This document shows positions 1 to 8,555 of a stretch of 32,942 bases of DNA, piece after piece. A model generated the notes under the pieces. The model had not been told where the DNA came from, searched no databases, and worked only from the letters and a program-made list of their open reading frames with translations. The position numbers and the translations under genes are program-made. This DNA comes from Acidobacteriota bacterium (GTDB lineage: Bacteria > Acidobacteriota > Terriglobia > Terriglobales > Acidobacteriaceae). Position 1 is the stretch's first letter, and each line of letters begins with the position of its first letter. The stretch spans positions 1 through 32,942 of the forward strand of contig JABBOG010000041.1 of NCBI GenBank assembly GCA_019351975.1, in the 5' to 3' direction.

Positions 1-183
1 GGTGGTTTTGTAGAGGCGGCTGAGGTCGCCGGGGCCGCTGGACATGGCGATGGCGGTGGTGGCGTCGAAGGCCTGGATGCCGCGGAGGTCGGCGGTGGTG
101 GGGGCTTGCTGGAGCTGCCACTGCGCCGGCGCGGTGAGCGGTGCGGTGAGGGTGAAGGCTGCTAGTAGGGCCAGAGCGCGCAT
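1..183 (-). CDS. Exported BNR/WD40-like repeat protein, N-terminal part
   Basis: This is the first 61 codons of a gene that runs off the left edge. The start is the ATG at 183-181 on the minus strand. The protein begins MRALALLAAFTLTAPLTAPA followed by QWQLQ, a clear signal peptide with likely cleavage after Ala20. The mature part has the pattern TTADLRGIQAFD then TAIAMSSGPGDLSRLYKTT. That pattern resembles the first blade of acidobacterial exported BNR / photosystem-II-stability-factor-like beta-propeller proteins, in which a line comparing the expected and actual state ends in L(Y/L)KT. The role is unknown; such proteins are usually annotated only as exported oxidoreductases or sialidase-like. 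It is divergent from purH. The family call rests on a short stretch, so only the exported N-terminus is certain. Confidence 0.6.
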   Translation of the reverse strand, partial: MRALALLAAFTLTAPLTAPAQWQLQQAPTTADLRGIQAFDATTAIAMSSGPGDLSRLYKTT

Positions 184-552
184 GGCGGAAGGATACCGCA
201 GGAGGCGTAGCTGGATCAGTCGGTGGAGGCGTTACGGGCCTGGCCAGGGCTCTCATCGTAGGCTGGGGTGGGAACGTGCTGGACCGCGTCGGGTCAAACT
301 TTGGATTGCTTCTTTGCTGCAAGATTGCTTTTTTTGTATCGATTGGTGGCTTATACGTCGACGTTAGTGCGCTTCTCGCTGGAGTTGGTGGATTGTAGGC
401 GGCTGCGATGCGTCAGTGGCGGTCCGTTGCTGTCTTGGAGAACAAGGACTCAGATTATCTGCGGCAAGAACAAGCAACGAAGATTTGGGAGGCTGTGCCT
501 CGCGCTTGTGGGCAAGAGATGGCTTTGGAAGCGTGTCGTAAAATTAAAGGCT
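184..552. other. Divergent intergenic region upstream of purH
   Basis: This 369-base stretch separates the exported protein at 183 from the purH start at 553. The frame of purH stays open upstream to 268, but that extension (95 residues, rich in Arg, Cys and Trp) is unlike any PurH N-terminus and is not taken as coding. It presumably holds the promoters of both genes. I see no convincing -35/-10 pair, riboswitch or terminator. Confidence 0.4.
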
Positions 553-2136
553 ATGAGCGATTTGAAGGCTGTGCGTCGGGCGTTGTTGTCGGTTACGGAC
601 AAGAGCGGGTTGGTGGAGTTTGCAGGGGTACTGGCGGAGTTGGGTGTGGAGCTGGTTTCGACGGGGGGGACGGCGAAGGCGCTGCGGGATGCTGGAATGA
701 AGGTGCTGGATGTGGCGGAGCTGACGGGGTTTCCGGAGATGCTGGATGGGCGCGTGAAGACGCTGCATCCGGGGGTGCATGGTGGGATTCTGCACCGGCG
801 GGACGAGCCGGAGCATGTGGCGGCGGTGGAGGAGCATGGGATTCTACCGATCGACATGGTGGTGGTGAACCTGTATGCGTTTGAGAAGACGGCGGCCAAG
901 CCGGGTGTGACGACGGCGGAGCTGATCGAGAATATTGATATCGGTGGGCCGTCGATGCTGCGGTCGGCGGCGAAGAACTTTCAGGATGTGGCGGTGGTTT
1001 CGAGCGCGGAGGCGTATGGGGCGCTCGGCGAGGAGTTGCGGGCGAATGGCGGGAAGCTGAGCCTGGAGACGCGGTGGAGGCTGGCAAGGGCGGCATTTGC
1101 GACGACGGCGGCGTATGACTCGGCGATTGCGACGACGCTGGAGGGGTTGCCGGAGGGTATGGAGGCCCAGGAGCCGGAGCCGGAGAAGGGGATGGCACCG
1201 GTGCTGCGAATTTCGGCGAAGCTGAAGAACTCGCTGCGGTATGGGGAGAATCCTCACCAAGCTGCGGCGGTGTATACGGACGGCACGAACCGGGGGATTG
1301 CGAACGCGGAGCAGATGCAGGGCAAAGAGCTCAGCTACAACAATCTGGTCGATCTGGATGCTTGCTGGTCTCTGGTGAGTGAGTTTGAGACGACGGCGGT
1401 GGCGATTATCAAGCATACGAACCCGTGCGGCGTGGGCATCGGTGCGACGGTGAAGGAGGCATATGGGCGCGCGCTGGAGGCTGATCCGGTGTCGGCGTTT
1501 GGCGGGGTGATTGGGGTGAACGGCGTGGTGGATGGGCCGGCGGCGGCGGAGATGGCGAAGCTGTTTGTGGAGGCGATTGTTGCGCCGGGGTATACGCCTG
1601 AGGCGCTGGCGACGCTGGCGGCGAAGAAGAACCTGCGGGTACTGCGGATTGTGGCGGCGCCGAGGAGCAGTGTGATGAAGCAGATCTCGGGCGGGTTCCT
1701 GGTGCAGGATGAGGACCATGCGCGGGTGGGTGAGGACATGCTGAGCTATCCGACGAGCCGTAAGCCGACGGCGGATGAGAGGGCGGCGCTGCTGTTTGCG
1801 TGGAAGGTGTGCAAGCACGTGAAGTCGAATGCGATTGTGTATGCGCGGCTGCAGGATGGATTCGGGCAGACGGTGGGGGTTGGCGCGGGGCAGATGAGCC
1901 GCGTGGATGCGGCGCGCTTCGGTGCGATGAAGGCGGCGCTGCCGCTGGAGGGGACGGTGGCTGCGTCGGATGCGTTCTTCCCGTTCGCGGATGGTCTGGA
2001 GGCGATTGCGAATGCGGGTGCAACGGCGGTGATTCAGCCGGGCGGGTCGATGCGGGATGCTGAGGTGATTGCGGCGGCGGACCAGCTGGGGATCGCGATG
2101 GCATTTACGGGAATTCGGCACTTTCGGCATGGATAG
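553..2136 (+). CDS. purH: Bifunctional AICAR transformylase / IMP cyclohydrolase
   Basis: It catalyses the last two steps of purine synthesis in the cytoplasm: formylation of AICAR with 10-formyl-tetrahydrofolate, then ring closure to IMP. The 527-residue product is the usual size for PurH. Residues 1 to about 150 form the MGS-like cyclohydrolase domain, starting [17 protein letters not shown] and including [13 protein letters not shown] and [13 protein letters not shown]. The transformylase part follows, with RYGENPHQ at 229-236 and the catalytic KHTNPCG at 287-293 (the Lys-His pair is essential in the family). The ATG at 553 was chosen because homology begins there. Its ribosome site is weak (AAAGG only two bases before the ATG), while the open frame extends far upstream. 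It heads a + strand series with the TPR gene and dgt. Confidence 0.97.
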   Translation: MSDLKAVRRALLSVTDKSGLVEFAGVLAELGVELVSTGGTAKALRDAGMKVLDVAELTGFPEMLDGRVKTLHPGVHGGILHRRDEPEHVAAVEEHGILPIDMVVVNLYAFEKTAAKPGVTTAELIENIDIGGPSMLRSAAKNFQDVAVVSSAEAYGALGEELRANGGKLSLETRWRLARAAFATTAAYDSAIATTLEGLPEGMEAQEPEPEKGMAPVLRISAKLKNSLRYGENPHQAAAVYTDGTNRGIANAEQMQGKELSYNNLVDLDACWSLVSEFETTAVAIIKHTNPCGVGIGATVKEAYGRALEADPVSAFGGVIGVNGVVDGPAAAEMAKLFVEAIVAPGYTPEALATLAAKKNLRVLRIVAAPRSSVMKQISGGFLVQDEDHARVGEDMLSYPTSRKPTADERAALLFAWKVCKHVKSNAIVYARLQDGFGQTVGVGAGQMSRVDAARFGAMKAALPLEGTVAASDAFFPFADGLEAIANAGATAVIQPGGSMRDAEVIAAADQLGIAMAFTGIRHFRHG

Positions 2137-2203
2137 AACGTGGCGGGATTGATGGGGATGCACGAAACCCTGTAATGTACCGTCTAAGGGGATAGAGCGA
2201 GCA

Positions 2204-4282
2204 ATGGTCAAGAGGTTTCAGGACATGTACATGGGTCGTCTACTCCGCGCAACCGTTCTGCCGATAGCGGTGGTTGCGGTTTGTGCTTCGGCGGGGGCGC
2301 AGAGCACGGCGGGAACGCAGCCTGCTGTGGACCACGCGGCGTCGTATTACCACTACGGGTTAGCCAAGATTTATGAAGACCAGGCGGTTGCGTCTGGGCG
2401 TCAAGATACGGCGACGCAGGCGATTGAGCAGTACAAGCTGGCGATGGATGCTGATCCGGATTCGCGGGTGTTGCAGGACGGGATTGCGAATCTGTACTTC
2501 CGGCTGGGGCGGATCGGAGATGCGGTTTCGGCGGCGCAAGACCAGATTGCGAAGCACCCGGATGACATTGACGCGCACTTATTGCTCGGGCGGGTGTATC
2601 TGCGGACGCTTGGAGACGGGCAGGGGCCTCAGGCGACGCAGGTTCTGCAGGCAGCGATCAAGGAGTACGAGACGATTGTGGCGTTGAAGCCGAGCAGCCT
2701 GGAGAACAGGCTGTTGTTGGGGCAGTTGTATGGGTTGGATCACGACTCGGCGAAGGCGGAGGAGCAGTTTAAGGCGGCGCAGAAGATCGATCCGAATAAT
2801 GAAGAGGTTGTGCTGAGTATCGCGCGGCAGTACTCGGAGCAGGGGAATCTGGATCGCGCGGCGAAGGTGATTGCGGACGTGCCGGAGAGCGACAGGACCG
2901 AGCGTATGGATTATGCGCTGGCGGGGCTGTATGACCAACTGAAGAAGCCGACCGATGCTGCTGCGGCGTACAAGGCGGCGCTGGCGGAGGACCCGGACAA
3001 TACGGATGCAAAGCGCGGATTGGCGGCGGCGCTGGCGGCGTCGGGCCAGATGGATGCGGCGGCGAAGATCAATGCGGATATTTTGAAGACAGACCCGCAG
3101 GACCCGCAGGCGCTGATACGAGAGGCAGAGATTCAGCGGCAGAAGGGCGACTTTGCGCAGGCACTGGTGACGCTGAAGAAGGCGGAGGGTCTGGTATCCG
3201 TTGGCGGAGACCCGGAGCTGAGCTATAACGAGGCCCTGGTGTATGACGGGCTGGGGCGGTTTGATGATGCGATCAAGACACTGAAACAACTGCTGGCGAC
3301 GAGGGCTTCAACAGACGGGAAGTACACCGGCGGCGAATTGAGCAACCGTGCGCTGTTTCTGGATCTTCTGGGAAGTGCGGCGCGCCAGGTAGGGAATACA
3401 GGCGAGGCGATTGCGGCGTTCGAGCAGATGGGCGCGCTGGGCGGGGATTATGTGGCGCGCGCAAGTGATGCTGAGGTAGATACGTATCGCGAGGCGCACC
3501 AGTGGACCAAGGCGCTGCAGGTTGCGGCAGATGCGGCGAAGGCGATGCCGAGCAATCATGATGTGCAGCTGACGTATGCGCGGCAGTTGGCCGACGCAGG
3601 CAAGGTGAACGAGGGCGTCAAGCTGGCAGAGGCGCAGTTGACGGGCGGGCCTGAGGACAGGGAAGTCTACTTCGACCTAGCTGATATGGACGTGCGTGCA
3701 AAGCGGTGGAAGGATGCGGCGGCGGCGTTCGACAAGGCCGATGCACTGGCGACAAAACCGGAGGACAAGATCTACGTCGACTACTTCCGTGGCGATGCGG
3801 CGATGCGGGAGAAGTTGTATGACGAGGCGGAGTTGGAGTTCCGCAAGGGCCTGGCGCTGGATCCTAATAACGCAGCGATTGAGAACGACCTTGGGTATAT
3901 GTATGCGGACCGCGGCATCAAGCTGGATGAAGCTGTTGCGATGCTGAAGAAGGCGGTGGCGTCGGATCCGCAGAACTATGCGTATCTGGACTCGCTGGCG
4001 TGGGCGTACTACAAACAGGGGCAGTATGCGATGGCAGAGGATTATGAGAACAAAGCTGCTGCGCGGATGTCGAATGACCCGACGGTGTTGGACCATCTTG
4101 GCGAGATAGAAGCACGGAACGGAAAGCTGCAGGCTGCGATTACGGAGTGGCAGAAATCGCTGCAGGAGTACTCGGATTCGCTGCCGCCGGAGGCAGATCC
4201 GGAGGATGTGGCGAAGGTGCAGCGGAAGCTGGAGAAGGCTCGTGTGCGGCTAGCGCACTCGGGAAGTGCTCCGTCGAAGTGA
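2204..4282 (+). CDS. Exported tetratricopeptide-repeat protein
   Basis: A 692-residue protein made almost wholly of TPR helices after a signal peptide. The N-terminus MVKRFQDMYMGRLLRATVLP continues into a hydrophobic core ending AGAQ, with likely cleavage near Ala32. ATGs at 2225 and 2231 are possible alternative starts that would give a shorter n-region. Repeats with the pattern A..Y..AL..DP.N (for example AAYKAALAEDPDN, AELEFRKGLALDPNN and AVAMLKKAVASDPQN) recur from about residue 45 to 660. No enzyme motif is visible. TPR proteins act as scaffolds, so this one is probably periplasmic or outer-membrane associated. It lies 67 bases after purH and 39 before dgt, so co-transcription is possible, though nothing links it to purine metabolism by sequence. 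Confidence 0.85.
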   Translation: MVKRFQDMYMGRLLRATVLPIAVVAVCASAGAQSTAGTQPAVDHAASYYHYGLAKIYEDQAVASGRQDTATQAIEQYKLAMDADPDSRVLQDGIANLYFRLGRIGDAVSAAQDQIAKHPDDIDAHLLLGRVYLRTLGDGQGPQATQVLQAAIKEYETIVALKPSSLENRLLLGQLYGLDHDSAKAEEQFKAAQKIDPNNEEVVLSIARQYSEQGNLDRAAKVIADVPESDRTERMDYALAGLYDQLKKPTDAAAAYKAALAEDPDNTDAKRGLAAALAASGQMDAAAKINADILKTDPQDPQALIREAEIQRQKGDFAQALVTLKKAEGLVSVGGDPELSYNEALVYDGLGRFDDAIKTLKQLLATRASTDGKYTGGELSNRALFLDLLGSAARQVGNTGEAIAAFEQMGALGGDYVARASDAEVDTYREAHQWTKALQVAADAAKAMPSNHDVQLTYARQLADAGKVNEGVKLAEAQLTGGPEDREVYFDLADMDVRAKRWKDAAAAFDKADALATKPEDKIYVDYFRGDAAMREKLYDEAELEFRKGLALDPNNAAIENDLGYMYADRGIKLDEAVAMLKKAVASDPQNYAYLDSLAWAYYKQGQYAMAEDYENKAAARMSNDPTVLDHLGEIEARNGKLQAAITEWQKSLQEYSDSLPPEADPEDVAKVQRKLEKARVRLAHSGSAPSK

Positions 4283-4321
4283 AGGCGCTGCACAGTGGCG
4301 GAAGACGATAGAATCGTGTAG

Positions 4322-5521
4322 ATGATGCATCACTTGCAGGCGGTTGGCGTATTCGGCGAAGAGGCACGGAAGCTTTCGGCGCGTGATTTTCCGGCACCTT
4401 CGAGTGATGATCGTACGTCGTTTGAGCGCGATCGTGACCGCGTGGTGCAGGCGAGAGCGTTCCGTCGGCTGGCGGGAAAGACGCAGGTGTTTACCAGCCG
4501 AGCGTCGGACCACTTTCGTAGCCGGTTAACGCATACGATTGAGGTGGTTCAGGTGGCGAGGCACGTCGCTTCGGCGCTGGGTTTGAATACGGATCTCACA
4601 GAGACGCTGGCGCTGGTCCACGATATTGGGCATCCGCCATTCGGGCATGCGGGGGAGCGCGCGCTTGATGAATGTCTGCAGCGGTATGGACTGCGTTTCG
4701 ATCATAATCTCCATGCGCTGCGGATTGTGGAGCGGTTTGAGCAGCGGTATGCGGCGCATCGGGGGCTGAATCTTACGGTGGGAGCGCGCGAGGGAATTGT
4801 GAAGCACTCGCGGGATTATAGCGTGAAGGAGCATCCGGAGCTGGCGCAGTATTTTCTGGATTGCAGACCGCCGATCGAGGCGCAGTTGATCGATCTGGCC
4901 GACGAGATTGCGTACCTTACGGCGGATCTTGATGACGGGGTGGAGTCGGGAATTCTGGAGATTAGGCATATCCGCGAGCATGTCGGGATTCTGCGCCGAA
5001 GCTATGCTGCGATGGAGCGCGCCCACCCAGATGCGGAGGAGAAGTACATCTTCCACGATGCGCTGCATGCGATGCAAAAGACGCTGATTCTGGATTTGAT
5101 CGAGACAACGGCTGCAAATGTCAGGCAGTCTGGGGCGAAGACGCTGGCGGATATTCGTGCGATGCCGGACCGGGTGGCTGTGTTTTCGCCGCAGGCAGAG
5201 GCGGAGAGGGTAGAAGAGAAGCAGTACTTATACGAGACGCTGTACACCTGCCCGGCCCTGGCGCTGGAATACTCGAAGGCCGAAGAGGTGGTGAAGGAGT
5301 TGTTTGAGTTTTGGGTCAACGAGCCGGAGGAGCTGCCGGAGGCGTACTTTGAGGATGTGAAGACCGAAGGTTTAGCACGCGTGGTGGCCGACTACATTGC
5401 GGGGATGACGGACAATTTTATTCTGTTGCAGTTTGCAGAGATGCGACGCAGGGTGCGCTCCGGGCGGATCTCATCTTCGCCGGGAGGGGTTGAAGGAGCT
5501 GCGAGTCTGGGGCTTCTTTGA
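4322..5521 (+). CDS. dgt: dGTPase-like HD-domain dNTP triphosphohydrolase
   Basis: A 399-residue cytoplasmic HD hydrolase of the deoxyguanosinetriphosphate triphosphohydrolase-like group, which splits dNTPs to deoxynucleoside and triphosphate and so limits dNTP pools. The family signature RDRDRVVQARAFRRLAGKTQ is at residues 36-55. The metal site is H71 (in RLTHTIEV), H100-D101 (in LVHDIGHPPFGHAGE) and D194 (in DLADEIAY). The length matches the short Dgt type 2 family rather than the 505-residue E. coli Dgt. The start is the first of two adjacent ATGs (4322 and 4325), with no clear ribosome site. The gene ends 62 bases before tRNA-Glu, with no obvious terminator between them. The exact nucleotide preference cannot be read from the sequence. 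Confidence 0.93.
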   Translation: MMHHLQAVGVFGEEARKLSARDFPAPSSDDRTSFERDRDRVVQARAFRRLAGKTQVFTSRASDHFRSRLTHTIEVVQVARHVASALGLNTDLTETLALVHDIGHPPFGHAGERALDECLQRYGLRFDHNLHALRIVERFEQRYAAHRGLNLTVGAREGIVKHSRDYSVKEHPELAQYFLDCRPPIEAQLIDLADEIAYLTADLDDGVESGILEIRHIREHVGILRRSYAAMERAHPDAEEKYIFHDALHAMQKTLILDLIETTAANVRQSGAKTLADIRAMPDRVAVFSPQAEAERVEEKQYLYETLYTCPALALEYSKAEEVVKELFEFWVNEPEELPEAYFEDVKTEGLARVVADYIAGMTDNFILLQFAEMRRRVRSGRISSSPGGVEGAASLGLL

Positions 5522-5583
5522 CAGAGAACGCCCATGTTGATAGCGTTATAGAAGACTCTACGCCTTCAACTCGTAGATCGAGC

Positions 5584-5658
5584 GTCCCCGTCGTCCAGCG
5601 GTTAGGACACCGCCCTTTCACGGCGGTAACACGGGTTCGAATCCCGTCGGGGACGCCA
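5584..5658 (+). tRNA. tRNA-Glu (TTC)
   Basis: A complete cloverleaf. The acceptor stem is GTCCCCG (5584-5590) with CGGGGAC (5648-5654). The anticodon stem CCGCC/GGCGG encloses the loop CTTTCAC, with anticodon TTC at 5617-5619. The T arm contains GGTTCGAATCC. The discriminator is G5655 and CCA is encoded at 5656-5658. Directly downstream on the opposite strand is a decayed tyrosine recombinase, so this tRNA was probably an integration target. Confidence 0.97.
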
Positions 5659-5753
5659 ATAGCATCAGTTATTTACGGTTCGGTGTAAGCGACGCGACAT
5701 TCTAAGAACGATGTTGAACCGCGAGTTTCGCCCATTCCCCCCACATAAGATGT

Positions 5754-6070
5754 TTACGACTCGGCTTTGCGCGTTCCGCTTATTTTGCGTGATCGCCTGG
5801 CATGGAGATTCATCGTAACCCAATAGTTTGCATGGCGCATGAGTTCCTGCACCGTCTTGACATCCTCATCGTCGCCATTAGACGGGTGGCGTACGTTCGT
5901 CGGAAGGTGCGCCTACCGATGTGTGAGTCGATTCCTGCTGCTCTCGCAGCCGGCTCCAGATGCGCGCGCTACAGCGTCCACGGCTACCAGGGGCCGCTAT
6001 CCCGCAGATGCGGACTTTCGAAAGCCCACTCCTTGTCTTCGGGACAGGGCGGCTCATGGGTCAAGACCTG
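5754..6070 (-). pseudogene. Tyrosine recombinase (phage/ICE integrase), C-terminal relic
   Basis: Read on the minus strand, one frame gives DKEWAFESPHLRDSGPW, stop, PWTL, stop, RAHLEPAARAAGID, then HIG followed by RRTFRRTYATR. A shifted frame then gives NGDDEDVKTVQELMRHAN and VTMNLHARR before a stop at 5754-5756. This follows the catalytic domain of tyrosine integrases box by box: WVFASP, YWPDTLM, PAARAAGI, GWHTFRRTYAT, NGEDVKTVQELMRHAN and MDLYAQ. It is dead: two TAG stops (complements at 5969-5971 and 5984-5986), a frameshift near 5880, Arg in place of the His of HxxR, and His (codon complement 5802-5804) in place of the catalytic Tyr. The N-terminal DNA-binding part is absent. It ends about 95 bases from the 3' end of tRNA-Glu. 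Confidence 0.85.
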
Positions 6071-6129
6071 GTTGGGAATGACTGGTGTCGGTCGCACGCA
6101 TGCTGGACGATGACGTTGCAGGCGCTGGG

Positions 6130-6510
6130 TCAAAAGATGTTGATGAGGAATAGTCCGGCGATCACCATGACTGCGAAGGTCATACCGTGGATTGAAAGGG
6201 CTGCCTGCTTGGAACCGCCCGAACCCAGTACGTTCGACATATCGCCGAACGCGGTGAGGGATTCAACGAGAAGCGCTATTCCCACCGTCCGCGGGCCGGT
6301 CGTAAGCATCAGGGTGAGGACAAGTAAACCGGATACGATGTCCCGGATTCCTTTGAGGCGCAGCCAGGCCCGCGTTTCAGCATCAGGCGAGGGCAGTTTG
6401 AGGCCGAAAGATCCTGTCATCTTCTCGGGGGACGCAATGTAGAGACTACCGATGATGATGATGCCGACGCCGAGGAGGGCGGCCACGGAGAGTGGGATGG
6501 TGGTGTGCAT
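6130..6510 (-). CDS. DUF4267-type small membrane protein
   Basis: A 126-residue protein with about four hydrophobic segments: residues 6-26, 52-70, 72-90 and 104-125. The central motif WLRLKGIRDIVSGLLVL and the surrounding layout match the DUF4267 family of small membrane proteins, whose function is not established. The start ATG at 6510 has a good ribosome site, GGAG at 6521-6518 with seven bases of spacing. It is transcribed away from the TetR regulator at 6616, and a palindrome that also occurs next to the regulator start lies 22 bases upstream of this ATG. That is the usual arrangement for a TetR-controlled target. DUF4267 genes paired with TetR genes are common, which supports repression by the neighbour. 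Confidence 0.8.
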   Translation of the reverse strand: MHTTIPLSVAALLGVGIIIIGSLYIASPEKMTGSFGLKLPSPDAETRAWLRLKGIRDIVSGLLVLTLMLTTGPRTVGIALLVESLTAFGDMSNVLGSGGSKQAALSIHGMTFAVMVIAGLFLINIF

Positions 6511-6531
6511 GATGTATCTCCTATAGAAAAA

Positions 6532-6544
6532 ATAGCAACGCTAT
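6532..6544. promoter_or_regulatory. Palindromic operator candidate 1 (TetR)
   Basis: ATAGCAACGCTAT has perfect 5-base arms (ATAGC/GCTAT) around a three-base centre. It lies 22 bases upstream of the DUF4267 start. It matches the second site at 6594-6606 at 10 of 13 positions, including both arm cores (TAGCA and GCTAT). The centres are 62 bases apart, close to six helical turns. Confidence 0.65.
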
Positions 6545-6593
6545 AAAAGATGCTTACGGTAACTGTACGACTCAACATATATCTCAATATTTT

Positions 6594-6606
6594 CTAGCAG
6601 TGCTAT
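6594..6606. promoter_or_regulatory. Palindromic operator candidate 2 (TetR)
   Basis: CTAGCAGTGCTAT contains the perfect palindrome TAGCA-G-TGCTA and ends nine bases before the TetR ATG. It is a near copy of the palindrome at 6532-6544. A repressor bound here would cover the start region of its own gene, so autoregulation is likely. The sequence TATTCT at 6604-6609 could be a -10 box that would put transcription at or near the ATG itself, but no convincing -35 is seen. Confidence 0.65.
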
Positions 6607-6615
6607 TCTTGGTCT

Positions 6616-7218
6616 ATGGAAACGACGATGGCCGCGAGCCGCATTGCGGAGAGGAAACTACGCGACCGGCAGGCGCGGCGAGCACAGATCATCAGCGCGG
6701 CGCGGCGAATCGCGGAGACTGAAGGGTGGCCGAGCGTGACCGTTCGGCGACTGTCCGACGAGATTTCGTATAGCCAACCGGTTTTATATGCACACTTCGG
6801 GAGCCGCGAGGGGATCCTCTCCGCGGTTGCTATCGAAGGATTTCAGGAGCTAGGCGTTGCGTTGGCGAAGGCAAAGAGACGTTCGAAGCGTGACGTTTCC
6901 TTAGAAGGTTTCGCGTCCGCGTACTTGGCGTTCGCGTCGCAGTCGCCCGCACTGTACGAAGTGATGTTTTCTCTCAGCCTCAATGTAGCTTTCGCAGACC
7001 CTGCGACTCCGGCGGAGTTGCAGTTCGCCTTTGCGCAACTGATGGAGCTCTTTCAAGACCAGGGTTCGAGGTTAGAGGTGCTCTCCGAGTTGTTCTGGGC
7101 CGGACTCCACGGGCTTGCCGAGCTTACCAGAACCAAACGACTTCCACGCAGCCGCCAGAAAGAGCGCATCAAGATCCTTGTTGAGCTCTTTCATTGCCGC
7201 GCGGAACAGGTTCCATAG
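6616..7218 (+). CDS. TetR/AcrR-family regulator with WHG domain
   Basis: A 200-residue dimeric DNA-binding repressor. The N-terminal helix-turn-helix covers about residues 20-65: RAQIISAARRIAETEGW, then TVRRLSDEISYSQPVLYAHF and the closing GSREGILSAVA. The C-terminal ligand domain carries the FWAGLHGLAEL motif (residues 160-170), which defines the WHG (TetR_C_13) subgroup. The ATG at 6616 is used because the nearest alternative (ATG at 6628) removes little, and no Shine-Dalgarno sequence is visible for either. The mRNA may therefore be leaderless. It is divergent from the DUF4267 gene, with two matching palindromes in the 105-base gap. The ligand is unknown. Confidence 0.9.
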   Translation: METTMAASRIAERKLRDRQARRAQIISAARRIAETEGWPSVTVRRLSDEISYSQPVLYAHFGSREGILSAVAIEGFQELGVALAKAKRRSKRDVSLEGFASAYLAFASQSPALYEVMFSLSLNVAFADPATPAELQFAFAQLMELFQDQGSRLEVLSELFWAGLHGLAELTRTKRLPRSRQKERIKILVELFHCRAEQVP

Positions 7219-7482
7219 TTGTAGGATCAATATGTTTGCTTCGTCAGTGGCGCGTCATTTAACGGCGGTCGGTGGTCCGATGGGAACACTCAGGGATCGA
7301 ATGCGGAGTCGCAAGCTGATCCTGAGGCTGGAGACTGTATCGCATCGATGTGCTTGTACGTGTAACGTGGCAATAACGGTGAGACGTTCGCCCACATCTG
7401 TCACGCTCGGAATTCGTCTCGCGGCTCTTGTTCTATGTCGATGGGTTAGTTCGGTTTCGTCCGGAACAGTAAGTCAGGTCCT

Positions 7483-7995
7483 CTAAAACAATGCACCTGC
7501 CACCTGTCTCGCGATTTCTTCAACTTTTGCAGCGAGAACATCTCGGGTTGCTTGAGACCCATTTCCAGTACCGGTATTGATGTCGACTGTAAATATGTTG
7601 GCTCTTACCCGGCCAACCACGAGTTCGCTGCGAGCCAGTCCCTTATTGCTTGCGCACAGGACTGCCTCATTCCCGATCGCCCTCAGCGACGCTTTCGGGG
7701 AAGTGCAGCCGCTTTCATAGGGTTTCATATCCCCCCCTGGATCCTCTGCATGATCTGCTTTGGTGACTGCTATGCGCAAAGTATCGTCCGAGGCTCCGTT
7801 CAGAAGCCGAAATACACATGACCCTGTACCGGCACCAGTATTGTTTACCTCCACGGTCGCCGGGCCCGCAAGCACACCGGATGCGGTTGCGGCGTTCAGC
7901 CATGGGCAGGTACTCTGTGCGCCGCATGTGCCGGATAACAGTGAGAAGCCTGCGACGACGATAATCCAGATCCCGATTTTTACCTTTGTCTTCAT
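7483..7995 (-). CDS. Exported Cys-containing hypothetical protein
   Basis: A 170-residue protein that I cannot assign to a characterised family. It begins MKTKVKIGIWIIVVAGFSLL, a signal peptide likely cleaved near Gly25-Ala26. The mature part has four cysteines (30, 60, 97 and 114) that could form two disulfides. The layout CPWL..A...G then GSCVFRL is loosely like DUF3558-type secreted domains, but that is only a resemblance. It ends with an amphipathic helix (residues 150-168). The start ATG at 7995 lacks a strong ribosome site. It stands alone between the TetR gene and the broken cupin gene, and the 264 bases on its 3' side (7219-7482) show nothing recognisable. Confidence 0.6.
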   Translation of the reverse strand: MKTKVKIGIWIIVVAGFSLLSGTCGAQSTCPWLNAATASGVLAGPATVEVNNTGAGTGSCVFRLLNGASDDTLRIAVTKADHAEDPGGDMKPYESGCTSPKASLRAIGNEAVLCASNKGLARSELVVGRVRANIFTVDINTGTGNGSQATRDVLAAKVEEIARQVAGALF

Positions 7996-8138
7996 ATCTA
8001 CCGAACCCCAAGATTGAGTTCATTGCGGGCTAGCCAGCCGTCATCCATCCATACTCGATGGAGGTGGGTTGGACATGTGACGTTTGCGCATTCTGCTCAA
8101 TGCGGCTGCATCGACACTGCGTCTCTCGATTAGCCGCA

Positions 8139-8429
8139 TCACAATGCGCACCTAATGACCCTGTATGGCGTCGACTGATGTGGCGCGTTGGCAGGAGTAT
8201 GTATGGTTTCGCGTGCACGCACCAGCAATCCCCCCCGAAGCGTCGCTTCCATCTCGCCTTCAAGCATAACGAACGTCTCTCCGAAATCGTGCCTGCGGGG
8301 CGCGGGCGGGGGAATGTGCATGTCGATGACGCAGAAGCGACCGGCGGTCTGCGCCAGCAACGGTGATGGTATAGGTATCGCCGACAAGGCCGATGTGCGG
8401 CAAGCTCTATCCGTGTCAGGATACTTCAT
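8139..8429 (-). pseudogene. Broken cupin-domain protein gene
   Basis: The open frame encodes RFCVIDMHIPPPAPRRHDF, then GETFVMLEGEMEATLRGG and RETIHTPANAPHQ, the first half of a cupin barrel. The segment just upstream is cupin-like only in another frame (LPHIGLVGDTYTITVAGAD, about 8349-8405), and the family would read GAD-T-GGRF straight on. The present frame is therefore reached through a roughly two-base loss near 8345. The first metal motif is also damaged: families have PPPHRHDFEE, here APRRHDFGE, so one His is lost. After NAPHQ the family-typical second half is missing and a stop follows. A functional product is unlikely. A sequencing error could explain one shift but not all the defects. 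Confidence 0.65.
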
Positions 8430-8555
8430 TCCGAGAGATCACGTAGATCCCTCGACTGCCTGAGCCAAACACCGCTTGTTTGCGCACCTGGGGCTCGTGC
8501 TTGGTCCTGATCCATCGACAAATGTGTATCCTTTCCTTCGGAGAGACTAAAGACC

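Noticed and set aside
268-552. 95-codon upstream extension of the purH frame
   Set aside because: The added residues are Arg/Cys/Trp-rich and unlike any PurH N-terminus; family homology begins at the ATG at 553.
844-2211. Long minus-strand open frame opposite purH
   Set aside because: It is the mirror of a GC-rich gene, extremely Arg- and His-rich, with no domain pattern.
5802-6113. 103-codon + strand open frame after tRNA-Glu
   Set aside because: The opposite strand reads as an integrase relic over the same bases; the + frame is its antisense shadow.
7219-7482. Possible gene or terminator after the TetR gene
   Set aside because: All six frames were read by eye; no family pattern, hairpin or T-run could be supported.
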